Assembly (NCBI RefSeq): GCF_007827695.1
Contig: NZ_VITA01000001.1
Location: 62,001-126,000, forward strand
Reading direction: 5' to 3'
Origin: Sinorhizobium medicae
GTDB lineage: Bacteria; Pseudomonadota; Alphaproteobacteria; Rhizobiales; Rhizobiaceae
DNA: 64,000 bases
The translations under genes were made by a program, and so were the position numbers. This document shows positions 46,073 through 54,930 of this stretch, piece after piece. The notes under the pieces are model-generated. The model was given only the letters and a program-made list of their open reading frames with translations, searched no databases and had not been told where the DNA came from. Within the stretch, counting starts at the first letter, position 1. Each line of letters starts with the position of its first letter.

Positions 46073-48400
46073 CTAAGCTCCCATCACGCACACGCTGATG
46101 TTCTGCACGCCGCCGGTCCGGTTCTCGACGTAGAGACCACCGTCCTGAACACCTAACGTCAGATTGCCATCTGTTCCGGTTGTCCCCGAAAGAGACGTTG
46201 CCACGGCTACGACATTTGTCTCTGTGGCGCCTGTGAACCAGTTTGCTGATACCGAAGGCGTTGGTGCGGCACGAATACCGAAGATGCCCTTTTCCGTGAT
46301 GCCAGCCGTGATGATGGCGGTGCCCGAAAAGATTTGCCGTCCGAGCGTAACTGAGAAAGCCGTATCATCGGCAACGCTGCCACGGAAAAATACGCCAGCA
46401 ACATCACCCCTGTTGTCCCCTCCGACCATCGCCCGGGGATCAATTCGGATGCCGGAATTGCTCCCAGAGAAGAACACCGGAGTCGCGCGCAGCCGCACAT
46501 TGACGGTTGCCCCGATGACGATATCCGACAGCGCGCCAGCCGTCCGAATGAACTCGATACCGTTTCCGGTCGTGCCAGAACTGAACACATTATCAACGGT
46601 GATCTGCTTCAGGTCGCCGCTGCCATTGCATTGGAACGTAATGTCTGCAGTGGCGGTGCCGTTGATGGTGACATCGTCAACCGAAAAGCCAAAAATTCCA
46701 CCAGAGCCGGTGGTTAGGAACTTGACTGCCTGCGGTGCATTGCCTGTCGCACCGCGATAATTGATATCATTGATCTGCCCGCGCGAAACAATGATGCTGT
46801 CGCCATGCACCAAAACTCCTGTCGAGGCGCAGATGTAGCTCACATTATTGATGCGTGGGGCGGATACGTTCCCGCTGGCGCCCTTCCCTACAGCGATCAG
46901 TGACTCTGGGCCGCCTCCAGACGAGTAGTTGGAATACACTCCGCTAATGTTGCAGCCAGAGCCGCGCACGAGAATACCGGCCGAGCCAGCAGTGAACGGG
47001 TACGTCCGCCACACCATGTTAAGTTCGCGGATGGCGCAGTTATTCCCACTCTCGCCCACGATGATCTGGTTGAACGCCTCCTGCGCAAAAACGTTCTCAA
47101 TCACGCAGAAGTCGTGGTCTATGCGGATGAAGGGGCTTGTCCTGGCGGAAACGTTGTCGGGGTGGTTCTCGAACTGGATATCGGAGAAACGGCAGGCTGT
47201 GTGTCCGGTCGCGAACACATCGAAACCGTCACCTTTCACGAGGAAGACAGTTCTGCGATTGCCGCTGCCCATAACCCATCCGCCACGCGTTAGCGTGACA
47301 CCAGTCATCATGGTGTAGTTGCCGATATCGAACTCCACTTTGCTTTCGCGGGAGTTACCCATCGCCGTGAAGGCCTTCTGGATGGCCGGCGCTTGGTCAA
47401 CGGTATTACTTCCAGGGAAAGCACCAAACCACGACGCATGAACCTGCCGTGCGGGTTCGCCGCTGTCGCTGTCGTTCGCGAGGATGAAACTTCCGTCCCC
47501 CCTGAAGATGTGCTGCTTCGGGCTGTCAATGACTTCGGTGATCGTGACCGTTCTGGTTGCCGCAGCGGTGATGTATGCGCCCATTTGAAATTCGATCGGA
47601 ACGTCAATCGTGATGCTGGCATCGACGAGAGTGCTACCTGCACCAAACCTGACGAAACCAAGCGCCGACGCCATTGCGGCAATGGCTGCTGAACTGTCCG
47701 AAGAGGAAGACCCGCCGTACGTGGCGACTGTAGCCAAGGCGGTGGCCGCAGCAGCTTCGGCCCGGTCGGCCGCGTCTTCTGCCGCCGCCTGCGCAGCCTC
47801 GGCCGCCGCCAGAACAGCCGCGCTCGCCTGATCGCTGACCAGCCGGAACGTGCTGCCCGTCACGATACCCATGACAATCATGCCGGCAGTCAGGCCGCCA
47901 ACGGCCACGTCATTCCCTGGGTTCGTCTTGATCGTGAGCGCAGACCCGCCGTTGAAGCTGATCGTTACCGGAGAGGCGGTGTTGTTCTCGAAAATGTTTG
48001 CCCACACAAGCGCGCTGGACGAAACCGGAATGCTGGTCGTCGCCTGAATGGCGTTGGGCGTACCGGCGCCGGCGTCGGATGCGACGATGAAGGAGAAAGG
48101 CAGGTCCGCAACGCGAGTCCAAGAGCCGGCACCCGAGGCGCCGATCTTCATGTACACGCCGTTATTGGCAGAGACGGGATCGCCGATCACCCACGCCGAG
48201 GAATGGGCATCGTGCGCGAGATCAGCATCGAGGGACGCTTTGCTCGTGTAGATCAGCCCACCGTCGGACAGAAAGGCGTTGATGATTCCTTCGTAGCCGG
48301 TCAGGAGCCGGCGAACATCTGACTTTTTGACTTCGTGCGCTCCCGAAGACGGAATGCCATCGGTTTCATAATCGCGGAAGACTTCATTTGCGGTGACCAT
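46073..48400 (-). CDS. Phage tail spike with pectate-lyase-like beta-helix
   Basis: 775 residues. The N-terminal ~60 residues (MVTANEVFRDYETDGIPSSG and AHEVKKSDVRRLL) are the virion-attachment head found on rhizobial tail fibres. An Ala-rich coiled-coil stretch at ~190-225 follows, then from ~230 a right-handed beta-helix of the Pectate_lyase_3 type, with repeated short strands (GILVRGSGCNISGVYSN, ITVDNVFSSGTTGNG) to ~690 and a C-terminal capping domain. Such spikes bind and often cleave host capsule or O-antigen. It lies beside glycosyltransferase genes. Confidence 0.85.
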   Translation of the reverse strand: MVTANEVFRDYETDGIPSSGAHEVKKSDVRRLLTGYEGIINAFLSDGGLIYTSKASLDADLAHDAHSSAWVIGDPVSANNGVYMKIGASGAGSWTRVADLPFSFIVASDAGAGTPNAIQATTSIPVSSSALVWANIFENNTASPVTISFNGGSALTIKTNPGNDVAVGGLTAGMIVMGIVTGSTFRLVSDQASAAVLAAAEAAQAAAEDAADRAEAAAATALATVATYGGSSSSDSSAAIAAMASALGFVRFGAGSTLVDASITIDVPIEFQMGAYITAAATRTVTITEVIDSPKQHIFRGDGSFILANDSDSGEPARQVHASWFGAFPGSNTVDQAPAIQKAFTAMGNSRESKVEFDIGNYTMMTGVTLTRGGWVMGSGNRRTVFLVKGDGFDVFATGHTACRFSDIQFENHPDNVSARTSPFIRIDHDFCVIENVFAQEAFNQIIVGESGNNCAIRELNMVWRTYPFTAGSAGILVRGSGCNISGVYSNYSSGGGPESLIAVGKGASGNVSAPRINNVSYICASTGVLVHGDSIIVSRGQINDINYRGATGNAPQAVKFLTTGSGGIFGFSVDDVTINGTATADITFQCNGSGDLKQITVDNVFSSGTTGNGIEFIRTAGALSDIVIGATVNVRLRATPVFFSGSNSGIRIDPRAMVGGDNRGDVAGVFFRGSVADDTAFSVTLGRQIFSGTAIITAGITEKGIFGIRAAPTPSVSANWFTGATETNVVAVATSLSGTTGTDGNLTLGVQDGGLYVENRTGGVQNISVCVMGA

Positions 48401-48466
48401 AAAGGCTCCATCTGAGGGACTGGCGCGTCATCACGACGGGCCGGGCGCGCTTGCCTAAGGCGCGAA

Positions 48467-48733
48467 TCAGGCTTTGAAGCTGTCGCCCACCTCCTCGAGG
48501 TATCGCGCTATTGCCTCTGTCGTTTCCTCAGAGCCTGTACCGCCAGCATCATCGCGGATGCTTTCGGCGATGGCGTAGAGGGTCGCCCTGGCTTCGCCCC
48601 GTGTCAGGACACCCTTGGCGATCAGAACGTCTGTAAGGCGCGAAGCGATCTCCATTCCGAGGAACATTGTGGATCTGGCGCAGCGGACAGCTTCCGCAGC
48701 AGCGAGGAAATCAACGCCGGGCATCTGCTTCAT
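48467..48733 (-). CDS. Small helical phage protein, unknown
   Basis: 88 residues from ATG 48733, with GAAGGA 7 nt upstream. It is predicted all-helical and acidic at the end (EETTEAIARYLEEVGDSF). It lies upstream of the tail spike on the same strand. No family is recognised. Confidence 0.65.
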   Translation of the reverse strand: MKQMPGVDFLAAAEAVRCARSTMFLGMEIASRLTDVLIAKGVLTRGEARATLYAIAESIRDDAGGTGSEETTEAIARYLEEVGDSFKA

Positions 48734-48945
48734 AACTGATCCTTCGCCGGGTTTTCGAAGCCTGTTGAGGATCAAACTAGCATGGGCGAAGCAGGGGGCC
48801 CGTCACGCCGTGACGCGAGGAGCGGCGGAAACAAAATGCGCCGGGTCGAGGTTTTTCGGCTTTTCTTTGCTTCAGCCGGGAATTTCGTTTCGGCAAAAAA
48901 ATTATGCGCATGCCTTGGGCGCGGGTGGACAGACGAGGGCGGTTT

Positions 48946-49233
48946 TTAAGTCTCGACCTCCCCCCCTCCCTTGATGACGGTGAAGCGCGGCGCGCGGCGG
49001 GATTGAAGGGCGTCAGATGGGTAGGTGTACTCTCCCGCCTCGAGTTCGTCCGCTGTGTCTCGGAACACCTGAGCCATTGGAGGCGCATCGGGCATGTTGG
49101 CAAAGCCATAAGCGGCGAGGGTCAGAAGGGTAGCGAAGATCAGATCCTCCTCCATGCCTTCCCCGATCAGACGTTGGCAGACTGCGTCAATCTCCGCGTC
49201 GATGTATCGGGTCTGCTCTTCGTAGCTCATCAC
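48946..49233 (-). CDS. Small phage protein, unknown
   Basis: About 95 residues (MSYEEQTRYIDAEIDAVCQRL start), a helical N-terminal half and a C-terminal strand APRFTVIKGGGEVET. It overlaps the HNH gene end by a few bases, indicating translational coupling. No family is recognised. After it, ~210 bp contain no gene before the next coding sequence, the place where terminase genes would be expected. Confidence 0.6.
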   Translation of the reverse strand: MMSYEEQTRYIDAEIDAVCQRLIGEGMEEDLIFATLLTLAAYGFANMPDAPPMAQVFRDTADELEAGEYTYPSDALQSRRAPRFTVIKGGGEVET

Positions 49234-49595
49234 CATCTACCTGCGCGCTCCTGCCGCTGCTTCTCGCTGTCGTGGTATTCCTTGCTGACCGTCTGGACGT
49301 TGTTGATGTCCCAGAAAAGATCCGGATCACCACGATGTGGGATGATGTGGTCAGCTACTGGGCTGTTGCCTGCCGGGTATCGAGCAATGCACAGCGTGCC
49401 CGTCTTCTGGCAGGTATATAAATCGCGCACCCACACAGCCTTTCGAAGCGCCTTCCAGCGCCGGCTATAATACCAGGCGCGCCAGGGCTGGTTCTGGTCG
49501 CGCTCGCTGTGCCGAGCTTTCTCGTCGCTAGGTGATCTGCCGATCAAAGGCTTGAGCGTGCCGACCAGCGGCTTGATCATCTTGATCTTAGGCAC
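49230..49595 (-). CDS. HNH endonuclease
   Basis: About 121 residues from GTG 49595, chosen because GGGAGGA lies 6 nt upstream. The C-terminal half is a phage HNH nuclease: WYYSRRWKALRKAVWVRDLYTCQ, then VADHIIPHRGDPDLFWDINNVQTVSKEYHDSEK, containing the D-H, N and H residues of the beta-beta-alpha-metal site. The first Cys pair is partly preserved. HNH proteins of this size usually sit next to terminase genes and assist packaging; no terminase is present here. Confidence 0.85.
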   Translation of the reverse strand: MPKIKMIKPLVGTLKPLIGRSPSDEKARHSERDQNQPWRAWYYSRRWKALRKAVWVRDLYTCQKTGTLCIARYPAGNSPVADHIIPHRGDPDLFWDINNVQTVSKEYHDSEKQRQERAGRW

Positions 49596-49887
49596 TCGTT
49601 TCCTCCCAGGCACGCTCCCATTCCGATCGTAAGGACTCGAAGGTTTCCTCGGTGATAGGCAGCGGCAAAGACTGGTATTCGGTGCTGATCAGCTCCTCTC
49701 CTCTATAAGCGGAAAGCATAACCGTCTGGCTGTCCTCACAGAGATAGGCCTCGACATCGATCATCGGCGTTACCGTCATCTGCGTTGTCTGATCATCGGA
49801 AACTATCACGCGAGGACGTTGCCAATCGTCACGACGTGACGCGTACGAAGGGACTACGACGACGAGCGAATACAAGGGGAATTGCAA
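49588..49887 (-). CDS. Small phage protein, unknown
   Basis: 99 residues overlapping the HNH start by 8 bp. Beta-rich middle (VTPMIDVEAYLCEDSQTVMLSAYRGEELIST) and an acidic helical end. No family is recognised; the position suggests a late or accessory phage gene. Confidence 0.6.
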   Translation of the reverse strand: MQFPLYSLVVVVPSYASRRDDWQRPRVIVSDDQTTQMTVTPMIDVEAYLCEDSQTVMLSAYRGEELISTEYQSLPLPITEETFESLRSEWERAWEETSA

Positions 49888-49888
49888 A

Positions 49889-50266
49889 TCAGGCGCCGTT
49901 ACCAGGCTTCGCGTCGCCAGAGGTTTCGTTCACCGCAGGTGTTGCTGAAGTTGGCGCTGCTGCAGGAGCGGATATCACCGGGAGTGTCGATGCAAGCGGT
50001 TGCGCAGGTTGGACCGGCGGAGGAGCAGACTTGGTTTTTGGCCGAGGATAGCCCCGGAAGAGGACCCGCAGGGCCGTGCCAAATGCAGAGGTAACAACAG
50101 AGATGGATATGAAGGTGACGAGGATCAGAATCGATCCGCCGGAGGTCTGTGGGTCGATCCAAGCAATGGCGAGGAGACCCAGCAGGAACCCGGATAATAT
50201 CGGCACACCCCACCGTAGAAAAATCTCAGTCAAAATCGTTGGCTTTCTCTTGAACCTAATCGCCAA
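49889..50266 (-). CDS. Membrane protein with Pro/Ala-rich tail
   Basis: 125 residues: a basic N-terminus (MAIRFKRKPT), two hydrophobic segments at about 18-36 and 44-68, then a Pro/Ala-rich tail. It overlaps the preceding gene end by 11 bp. The two-helix layout and place next to a peptidoglycan-binding protein would fit a lysis or holin-like role, but this is a guess. Confidence 0.55.
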   Translation of the reverse strand: MAIRFKRKPTILTEIFLRWGVPILSGFLLGLLAIAWIDPQTSGGSILILVTFISISVVTSAFGTALRVLFRGYPRPKTKSAPPPVQPAQPLASTLPVISAPAAAPTSATPAVNETSGDAKPGNGA

Positions 50267-51278
50267 TTACCAACAGGAGCTGAGCTCCTCGCCGGTCGAA
50301 CCACTTCTGTGCCTTTAGGCGAAGGGCTTCTACGGACCAACCATTACTCCAAAGCTTCGGATCCCGTTCGATGTCTTCCACCCACGAGAACATTACAGAA
50401 AGGGCGGTCTCGTAGTCTTTAACATCAGAGAGATCTGCAACGAGGACGATTGCATCCGGTTGCCCCTTCTTTCTCGGTGGGGACCACGCGAGGAGGTAAG
50501 GCCCCAAACCATCCAAATCCACCCCCGCGGCGACGGCATCCCGCAGGGCTTTGTCTGCTGCCAGACTGCCATATTGATCGACGGCAATTCCGCAAGTTTG
50601 ACGCTCAGGTGTCTTTGACAGCAGGAGCGCCGTTTCCCTGGATGCTACAGGCCAAACCGTCGCCATCTGCTCGGCAACTGGCTTACCAATCTGATCAAAT
50701 GGCCTGATTGAATTCACGTACGCTTCACAAATCATCACCTGCCGGTCGCGGTCAAAATGGGAGGCACGTGATTTGAAGGCTAAGATTCCATATGCCGCGA
50801 AGTTCGTCGGAGGATAGTCGTCTGGGCCGGCAAACAGACGCGACGCATAAATCTCGCTGCCGGTATACGACGCTGTCGCAGTCCCGCCCGTCGCGCCCGT
50901 CGTACTGGGATGCGAGGTCATTTTTACATCGGTACTAGCCCTGAGGATGAGTGCCTCCGCCTCCTCGTGTGTCAGTATTCCGGTGACTGGCTTTCCTATG
51001 GATCTCTGAAATCGTCGGATTGCCGCAGCACTTTCAGCGCCTAAAACGCCATCAATTTCGCCCCTGTAAAGACCAAGGGTTCGCAATGCGTGCTGGATAG
51101 ATCGGGAAGGATATTTGCCAGGATCCAGCTTGGAACCGTGCTCGAGCAGCTGCTTTGCTGCTCCGCCAACAAAAGCTCCAGCGGCCGGAGAGTGAGATGA
51201 GTTTTGAGCGTACGAATGTCCTGCGGCGGCTACAATAGTCCCCGCGAGAAAGTATATGCAGCAGAGCCCCCTGATCAT
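50256..51278 (-). CDS. Secreted peptidoglycan-binding-domain protein
   Basis: About 340 residues from ATG 51278, which gives a clean signal peptide ending SYA-Q (the frame is open to 51323). Residues ~60-112 are a PG_binding_1 domain: SIQHALRTLGLYRGEIDGVLGAESAAAIRRFQRSIGK. The remaining ~210 residues, with Cys in ICEAYVN and TCGIAVD, match no domain I recognise. It could be a phage lysis enzyme with an unfamiliar catalytic part or a cargo gene acting on the envelope. Confidence 0.7.
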   Translation of the reverse strand: MIRGLCCIYFLAGTIVAAAGHSYAQNSSHSPAAGAFVGGAAKQLLEHGSKLDPGKYPSRSIQHALRTLGLYRGEIDGVLGAESAAAIRRFQRSIGKPVTGILTHEEAEALILRASTDVKMTSHPSTTGATGGTATASYTGSEIYASRLFAGPDDYPPTNFAAYGILAFKSRASHFDRDRQVMICEAYVNSIRPFDQIGKPVAEQMATVWPVASRETALLLSKTPERQTCGIAVDQYGSLAADKALRDAVAAGVDLDGLGPYLLAWSPPRKKGQPDAIVLVADLSDVKDYETALSVMFSWVEDIERDPKLWSNGWSVEALRLKAQKWFDRRGAQLLLVIGD

Positions 51279-51401
51279 CTGCTTCGACCCGCAAATTGGG
51301 AACACAATTTGGAAATATCTCAAAACTTCGTCTGAGTTTCAATCATCGACAGTAATCCAAGCGGGGTCATTTGTCGCCAATAACTGGGGTGTGGCTTACT
51401 T

Positions 51402-51821
51402 TCAGGGCGCAGGCACATCCCGCCCATTGCGACCGGCTTTGACCATCAGCTGCCATGAACTCGCATCACCTGGTTTGTCGCCATCTTCCGTGTTTTTCAG
51501 TGCAACCCAGGCACTCCCGCCATCGGTCACAATCGAGCCTTTGGCGTAAGATGCCGCGCGCTGCCAAACGCCGCAATATTTGATGCCACCGGCCTCCAGG
51601 GCATCGAGCCTTTTTGTGAGATCGGCGATCTGAGCGTCCCGAGCAGCGAGCGCCTGAATTGTCGCTTCCAGAATTCCCGAGCAGTGACGGATCATAAACT
51701 CCATGGATGGCGCCGATTTGAGACGCATCTCGGTAAAGCCCGCCGCCCTGATGGTTGCCTCGGCACGCCGATCAACGGCTTGGAGGAAGGCGGTTTCTGA
51801 GGCCGGCGTTCGCTTCGCCAT
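51402..51821 (-). CDS. Phage protein with C-terminal carbohydrate-binding-like module
   Basis: 139 residues. The N-terminal helix contains a heptad-like stretch (ILEATIQALAARDAQIADLTKRLDALE), followed by YCGVWQRAASYAKGSIVTDGGSAWVALKNTEDGDKPGDASSW, a pattern typical of small chitin/carbohydrate-binding modules on phage fibres, and a KAGRNGRD end. It overlaps the next gene region by 3 bp. It is probably an accessory fibre or head-fibre protein. Confidence 0.7.
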   Translation of the reverse strand: MAKRTPASETAFLQAVDRRAEATIRAAGFTEMRLKSAPSMEFMIRHCSGILEATIQALAARDAQIADLTKRLDALEAGGIKYCGVWQRAASYAKGSIVTDGGSAWVALKNTEDGDKPGDASSWQLMVKAGRNGRDVPAP

Positions 51822-51824
51822 TTC

Positions 51825-52115
51825 TCACCTATTCGCCGAGTTGAGGATCGTGCGCGCGGCCGCAAGCTGGCCCATCACGTGAGAACACAGCGCCGGCACT
51901 TTGCTCGGAAGCCTTACTTTTGCAGCAACGCTCTCGGTGTGAAGCACGGCGCCGAGCGAGAGAACCATGGTCAGTTCCTCGATCTTTGCCTGAATAGCTT
52001 CTTGGTAGCGCTGCAACGGGTCCTGAAGGCCGGTGACGATGTTGGAGCTGTATTCCGACAACAGGCGGTCGAATTCGGCCTGCGCTGTTTCCTCTGCTGC
52101 GATTGCGGGCGCGAT
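51825..52115 (-). pseudogene. 3' half of an island gene split by IS66
   Basis: Reads AIAAEETAQAEFDRLLSEYSSNIV to the stop at 51825, helical throughout. No start codon exists in frame between the IS end and a weak TTG at 52061. Joined at the 8-bp duplication to the 5' half at 54931-55184, it continues in frame as ...DALGAQIAP-AIAAEETAQ..., giving one 178-residue protein. The family is not recognised. Confidence 0.9.
52108..52115. repeat. IS66 target-site duplication, left copy
   Basis: GGCGCGAT, identical to 54931-54938 at the other end. Eight base pairs is the size typical of IS66 elements. Confidence 0.92.
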
Positions 52116-52130
52116 GTAACCGGCCGATTG

Positions 52131-52427
52131 TTACCGCGGAGATTTCGTCTTGACGCGAGCGATGACTTCTTCGTCGTCGACGAAGCAGTCGAGGAAGTCG
52201 TTCCAGGCTTCAGGCGAACGGCGCGCATCGGCAAGCATTTGCCTCAGCTCATCGATGCCATCGTCGTTCAGTGCGGTGATTGTCTCATCGTCACCGTGTA
52301 CGACGCTGATGATACTTCCATAGGTCAAATTGTCAGAATTGCTGACGATCGTCTCGAGGAGTTCCCGGTCTTCGCCGAGCATTTCGGCGACATGGTTGAT
52401 GGTGAAGACATGGGTGACGGTGGCCAT
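52131..52427 (-). CDS. Small accessory protein of the IS66 element
   Basis: 98 residues starting [20 protein letters not shown], with the start overlapping the tnpC stop as TGATG. It ends one base inside the left inverted repeat region. Similar small frames are carried by several rhizobial IS66 elements; function unknown. Confidence 0.8.
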   Translation of the reverse strand: MATVTHVFTINHVAEMLGEDRELLETIVSNSDNLTYGSIISVVHGDDETITALNDDGIDELRQMLADARRSPEAWNDFLDCFVDDEEVIARVKTKSPR

Positions 52428-54049
52428 CAGGCGGCCTCGGCGCAGATGATTGCCCCAGGTGCCCAGTTCCACGGGAGCAGTTCGTCGAGCCTATTGATCT
52501 TGTGATCGTGAATGCGGTCGAGCACGTCGGCCAGATAGGCCTGCGGATCGATGCCGTTCATCTTGGCCGTCTCGATGATCGTCATGGCACGCGCCAGGGT
52601 CTCCGCGCCGGTGTCAGCGCCAGCGAAGAGCCAATTTTTTCTTCCGATTCCAATTGGACGCAGGGCCCGTTCGGCGGCGTTGTTATCCATGGCGACGCGA
52701 CCGTCTTCGAGGAATAGGCAGAACGAGTGCCAGCGGCTCAGGCCGTAACGGAAGGCGCTCGCCAGATCGCCCTTGCCCGGAATACGGGTCAGTTGCGCTT
52801 CAGCCCAGACGCGCAAGGCTTCGACCTTTGCTTTGCTGTGCTTCTGACGAGCAGCAAGGCGGATATCGGCAGGCTGGCCTGCAATGTCGCGCTCGATGTC
52901 GTAAAGCGCGCCGATACGGTCGAGAGCCTCGCGCGCGATCTCGGATTTGTTCGAGGTCCAGATATCATGAAAGTCACGTCGCCAATGCGCCCAGCAGGCC
53001 GCTTCCCGGAAGCGGCCTATGCCGTCCGCTCCTGGCTCATAAAGCTTCCCGTAGCCTTTGTAGCCGTCAGCTTGAAGGATGCCGCTTGTCTGCCTGAGGT
53101 GATGGTGGACGTGCTCTTCCTTCCAGTCGGGAGCAAAGTAGTAGACCGATCCCGGTGGAGCCGCGCCCGCCCAGGGACGCTGATCGCGGACATACGTCCA
53201 GATCCTGCCTTTCTTCACGCCTTTCCCAAGCCCTTTGTCTCGCCGAGAGCGATCCAGCACCCGGATTGGGGTGTCGTCGGCATGGAGGAGGTCACTGCCC
53301 ATGATCGCGGTCTCGATCCGCTCGATCAGGGGCTGGAGCACCTGCATGGCGCGGCCGCACCAATCGACCAGCGTGCTGTCCGGAATGTCGGCGCCCATGC
53401 GGGCGAAGATCTCGTTCAGGCGATACAAAGGCAGGTGATCGTCGAACTTCGAGACCAGAATGTAAGCCAGAAGCCCAGCACCTGCCATGCTGCCCGGTAT
53501 CGGACGGCTCGGCGCCGGCAACTGCACCATCTTCTCGCAGCAACGGCAGGACTTCTTCAATCGGGCGACCTCGATGACCTTCATCTGCGCAGCGATCATG
53601 TCGAGGATTTCGCTGGCGTCCTCGCCGACAAGGCGCAATTCACCGCCGCAATCGGGGCAGCAGGTACCCGGATCGAGTTCTTTGCGCTCGCGAGCTGCCT
53701 TTTCCGATACCCGCGGACGGCGGCGCATGGTCTTCTCGGGCGTGCTTGCCACAGGCGCGGCAGGCACTGCCGCATCGACCTCATCGAGCGGCTTGGTGCT
53801 GTTTTCCGCTGCGGCGATTAAAAGATCCTCCAGCGCCAGTTCCAGCTGCTGGATTTCCCGCTCGATCTTTTCCGAGGACTTGCCGAAGACCTGTTTCTTC
53901 AGCTTGGCGATGCGCAGTCGCAGTTCCCCGATCAATTGGTCGTGCGCCTGCAACGTCGCCGACATCTTCGCGTTGTCCGCCTGCAAGGCGGCGATCATCG
54001 CCTTCAGGAAGGCCGGATCGTCGGGAAGATTTTGGCTCGCGTTCGACAT
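52427..54049 (-). CDS. tnpC: IS66 transposase TnpC
   Basis: 540 residues from ATG 54049. An N-terminal leucine-zipper-like helix ([35 protein letters not shown]) is followed by a zinc-finger segment ([21 protein letters not shown]) and the DDE catalytic core, including [10 protein letters not shown] and [19 protein letters not shown]. This is the full-length IS66 transposase; no disruption is visible. Confidence 0.95.
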   Translation of the reverse strand: MSNASQNLPDDPAFLKAMIAALQADNAKMSATLQAHDQLIGELRLRIAKLKKQVFGKSSEKIEREIQQLELALEDLLIAAAENSTKPLDEVDAAVPAAPVASTPEKTMRRRPRVSEKAARERKELDPGTCCPDCGGELRLVGEDASEILDMIAAQMKVIEVARLKKSCRCCEKMVQLPAPSRPIPGSMAGAGLLAYILVSKFDDHLPLYRLNEIFARMGADIPDSTLVDWCGRAMQVLQPLIERIETAIMGSDLLHADDTPIRVLDRSRRDKGLGKGVKKGRIWTYVRDQRPWAGAAPPGSVYYFAPDWKEEHVHHHLRQTSGILQADGYKGYGKLYEPGADGIGRFREAACWAHWRRDFHDIWTSNKSEIAREALDRIGALYDIERDIAGQPADIRLAARQKHSKAKVEALRVWAEAQLTRIPGKGDLASAFRYGLSRWHSFCLFLEDGRVAMDNNAAERALRPIGIGRKNWLFAGADTGAETLARAMTIIETAKMNGIDPQAYLADVLDRIHDHKINRLDELLPWNWAPGAIICAEAA

Positions 54050-54112
54050 GATCCTGACTACCATAGGTCAGGACGAGTATCCATAAAAACAAGCAGATTC
54101 AGTGAGATAAAA

Positions 54113-54460
54113 TCAACCGACACGCGCCGGCGGAGCGCCCCAGTTGGGCCGTCGCCAATCAATCCCTTCCCAAAGCATGGCCAGTTGCGCCGTTGTCAGC
54201 CGGGCCGTTCCATCGGCTGCTGAAGGCCATGGAAAACGCCCCCTCTGCAAAATTTTATAGTACAGGCAGAAGCCCTGGCCATCAAAATACAGGAGTTTCA
54301 AACGATCGCCCCGTCGTCCTCGAAACGCGAAGACTGCACCTCCCGTCGGCTTCTGGCGCAGCACATCCTGCGCAAGCGCAGCCAAACCTTCCACCCCTTT
54401 GCGCATGTCCGTGGCTCCGCAGGCGAGATACACTCGAACACCGGTTCCTGGTCCAATCAT
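54113..54460 (-). CDS. tnpB: IS66 protein TnpB
   Basis: 115 residues with the IS66 Orf2 pattern VYLACGATDMRKGVEGLAAL, VFAFRGRRGDRLKLLYFDGQGFCLYYK and RLTTAQLAMLWEGIDW. It overlaps tnpA by 4 bp and is required together with TnpA and TnpC for IS66 transposition. Confidence 0.95.
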   Translation of the reverse strand: MIGPGTGVRVYLACGATDMRKGVEGLAALAQDVLRQKPTGGAVFAFRGRRGDRLKLLYFDGQGFCLYYKILQRGRFPWPSAADGTARLTTAQLAMLWEGIDWRRPNWGAPPARVG

Positions 54461-54831
54461 GCTGCTTCAACCGCCCGGATGAGCCGAGTGAGGACGGCGG
54501 CATCGACGCCACTGTCGAAGCGAAGACTGCGCCCATCGTTCAACCGCAACTCGATCATTGCAGGCCCGCGCGCAACCTCCTCACGCACCAGCGGGGCGCC
54601 ATGCAGGGCGGCCGTGTCTACGGGAACGAAGACCGTATCTGCCGTGGACGGCAACAAACCCTTCTTCTTCAGCTCATGCCGCCAGGCGTAAATCTGCTGC
54701 CGGCTCACATCGTGCCGATGGGCAACCTCAGTGACCGTCGCACCGTCGAGCCCAACCGACATGACAATGTCGAGCTTCTGCGCGTCACCCCAACGCCGCC
54801 GCCGTTCCTGACCAAGAATTTCGACACGCAT
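54457..54831 (-). CDS. tnpA: IS66 protein TnpA
   Basis: 124 residues with a helix-turn-helix of the IS3/IS66 Orf1 type (VTEVAHRHDVSRQQIYAWRHELKKKG, about 34-60) and a C-terminal MIELRLNDGRSLRFDS strand pair. It is the first gene of the IS operon; a long palindrome lies just upstream. Confidence 0.94.
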   Translation of the reverse strand: MRVEILGQERRRRWGDAQKLDIVMSVGLDGATVTEVAHRHDVSRQQIYAWRHELKKKGLLPSTADTVFVPVDTAALHGAPLVREEVARGPAMIELRLNDGRSLRFDSGVDAAVLTRLIRAVEAA

Positions 54832-54842
54832 CCCATACCTCG

Positions 54843-54886
54843 CCTAAGACACGTCGCTAACGACGTCGTTAATGACGTGTCTTAGG
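54843..54886. repeat. 44-bp near-perfect palindrome upstream of tnpA
   Basis: Outer arms CCTAAGACACGTC and GACGTGTCTTAGG pair over 13 bp, and the centre contains a second perfect palindrome AACGACGTCGTT. It lies 12 bp before the tnpA start, inside the IS66 right end, where it could block read-in transcription or act as a transposase or host-factor site. Confidence 0.75.
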
Positions 54887-54930
54887 TCATCAAGGCGCTA
54901 TCCGGCAGGCGGTGCCAATCGGGTGCTTAC

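Larger units (their letters stand above)
52116..54930 (-). mobile_element. Complete IS66-family insertion sequence (2815 bp)
   Basis: Terminal inverted repeats begin GTAACCGGCCGATTG on the left and, read inward from 54930, GTAAGCACCCGATTG on the right, with further matches (ACCGC). It carries tnpA, tnpB, tnpC and a fourth small gene, all on the minus strand, and is flanked by the 8-bp duplication GGCGCGAT. All reading frames are intact, so it may still be mobile or have arrived recently. Confidence 0.95.
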
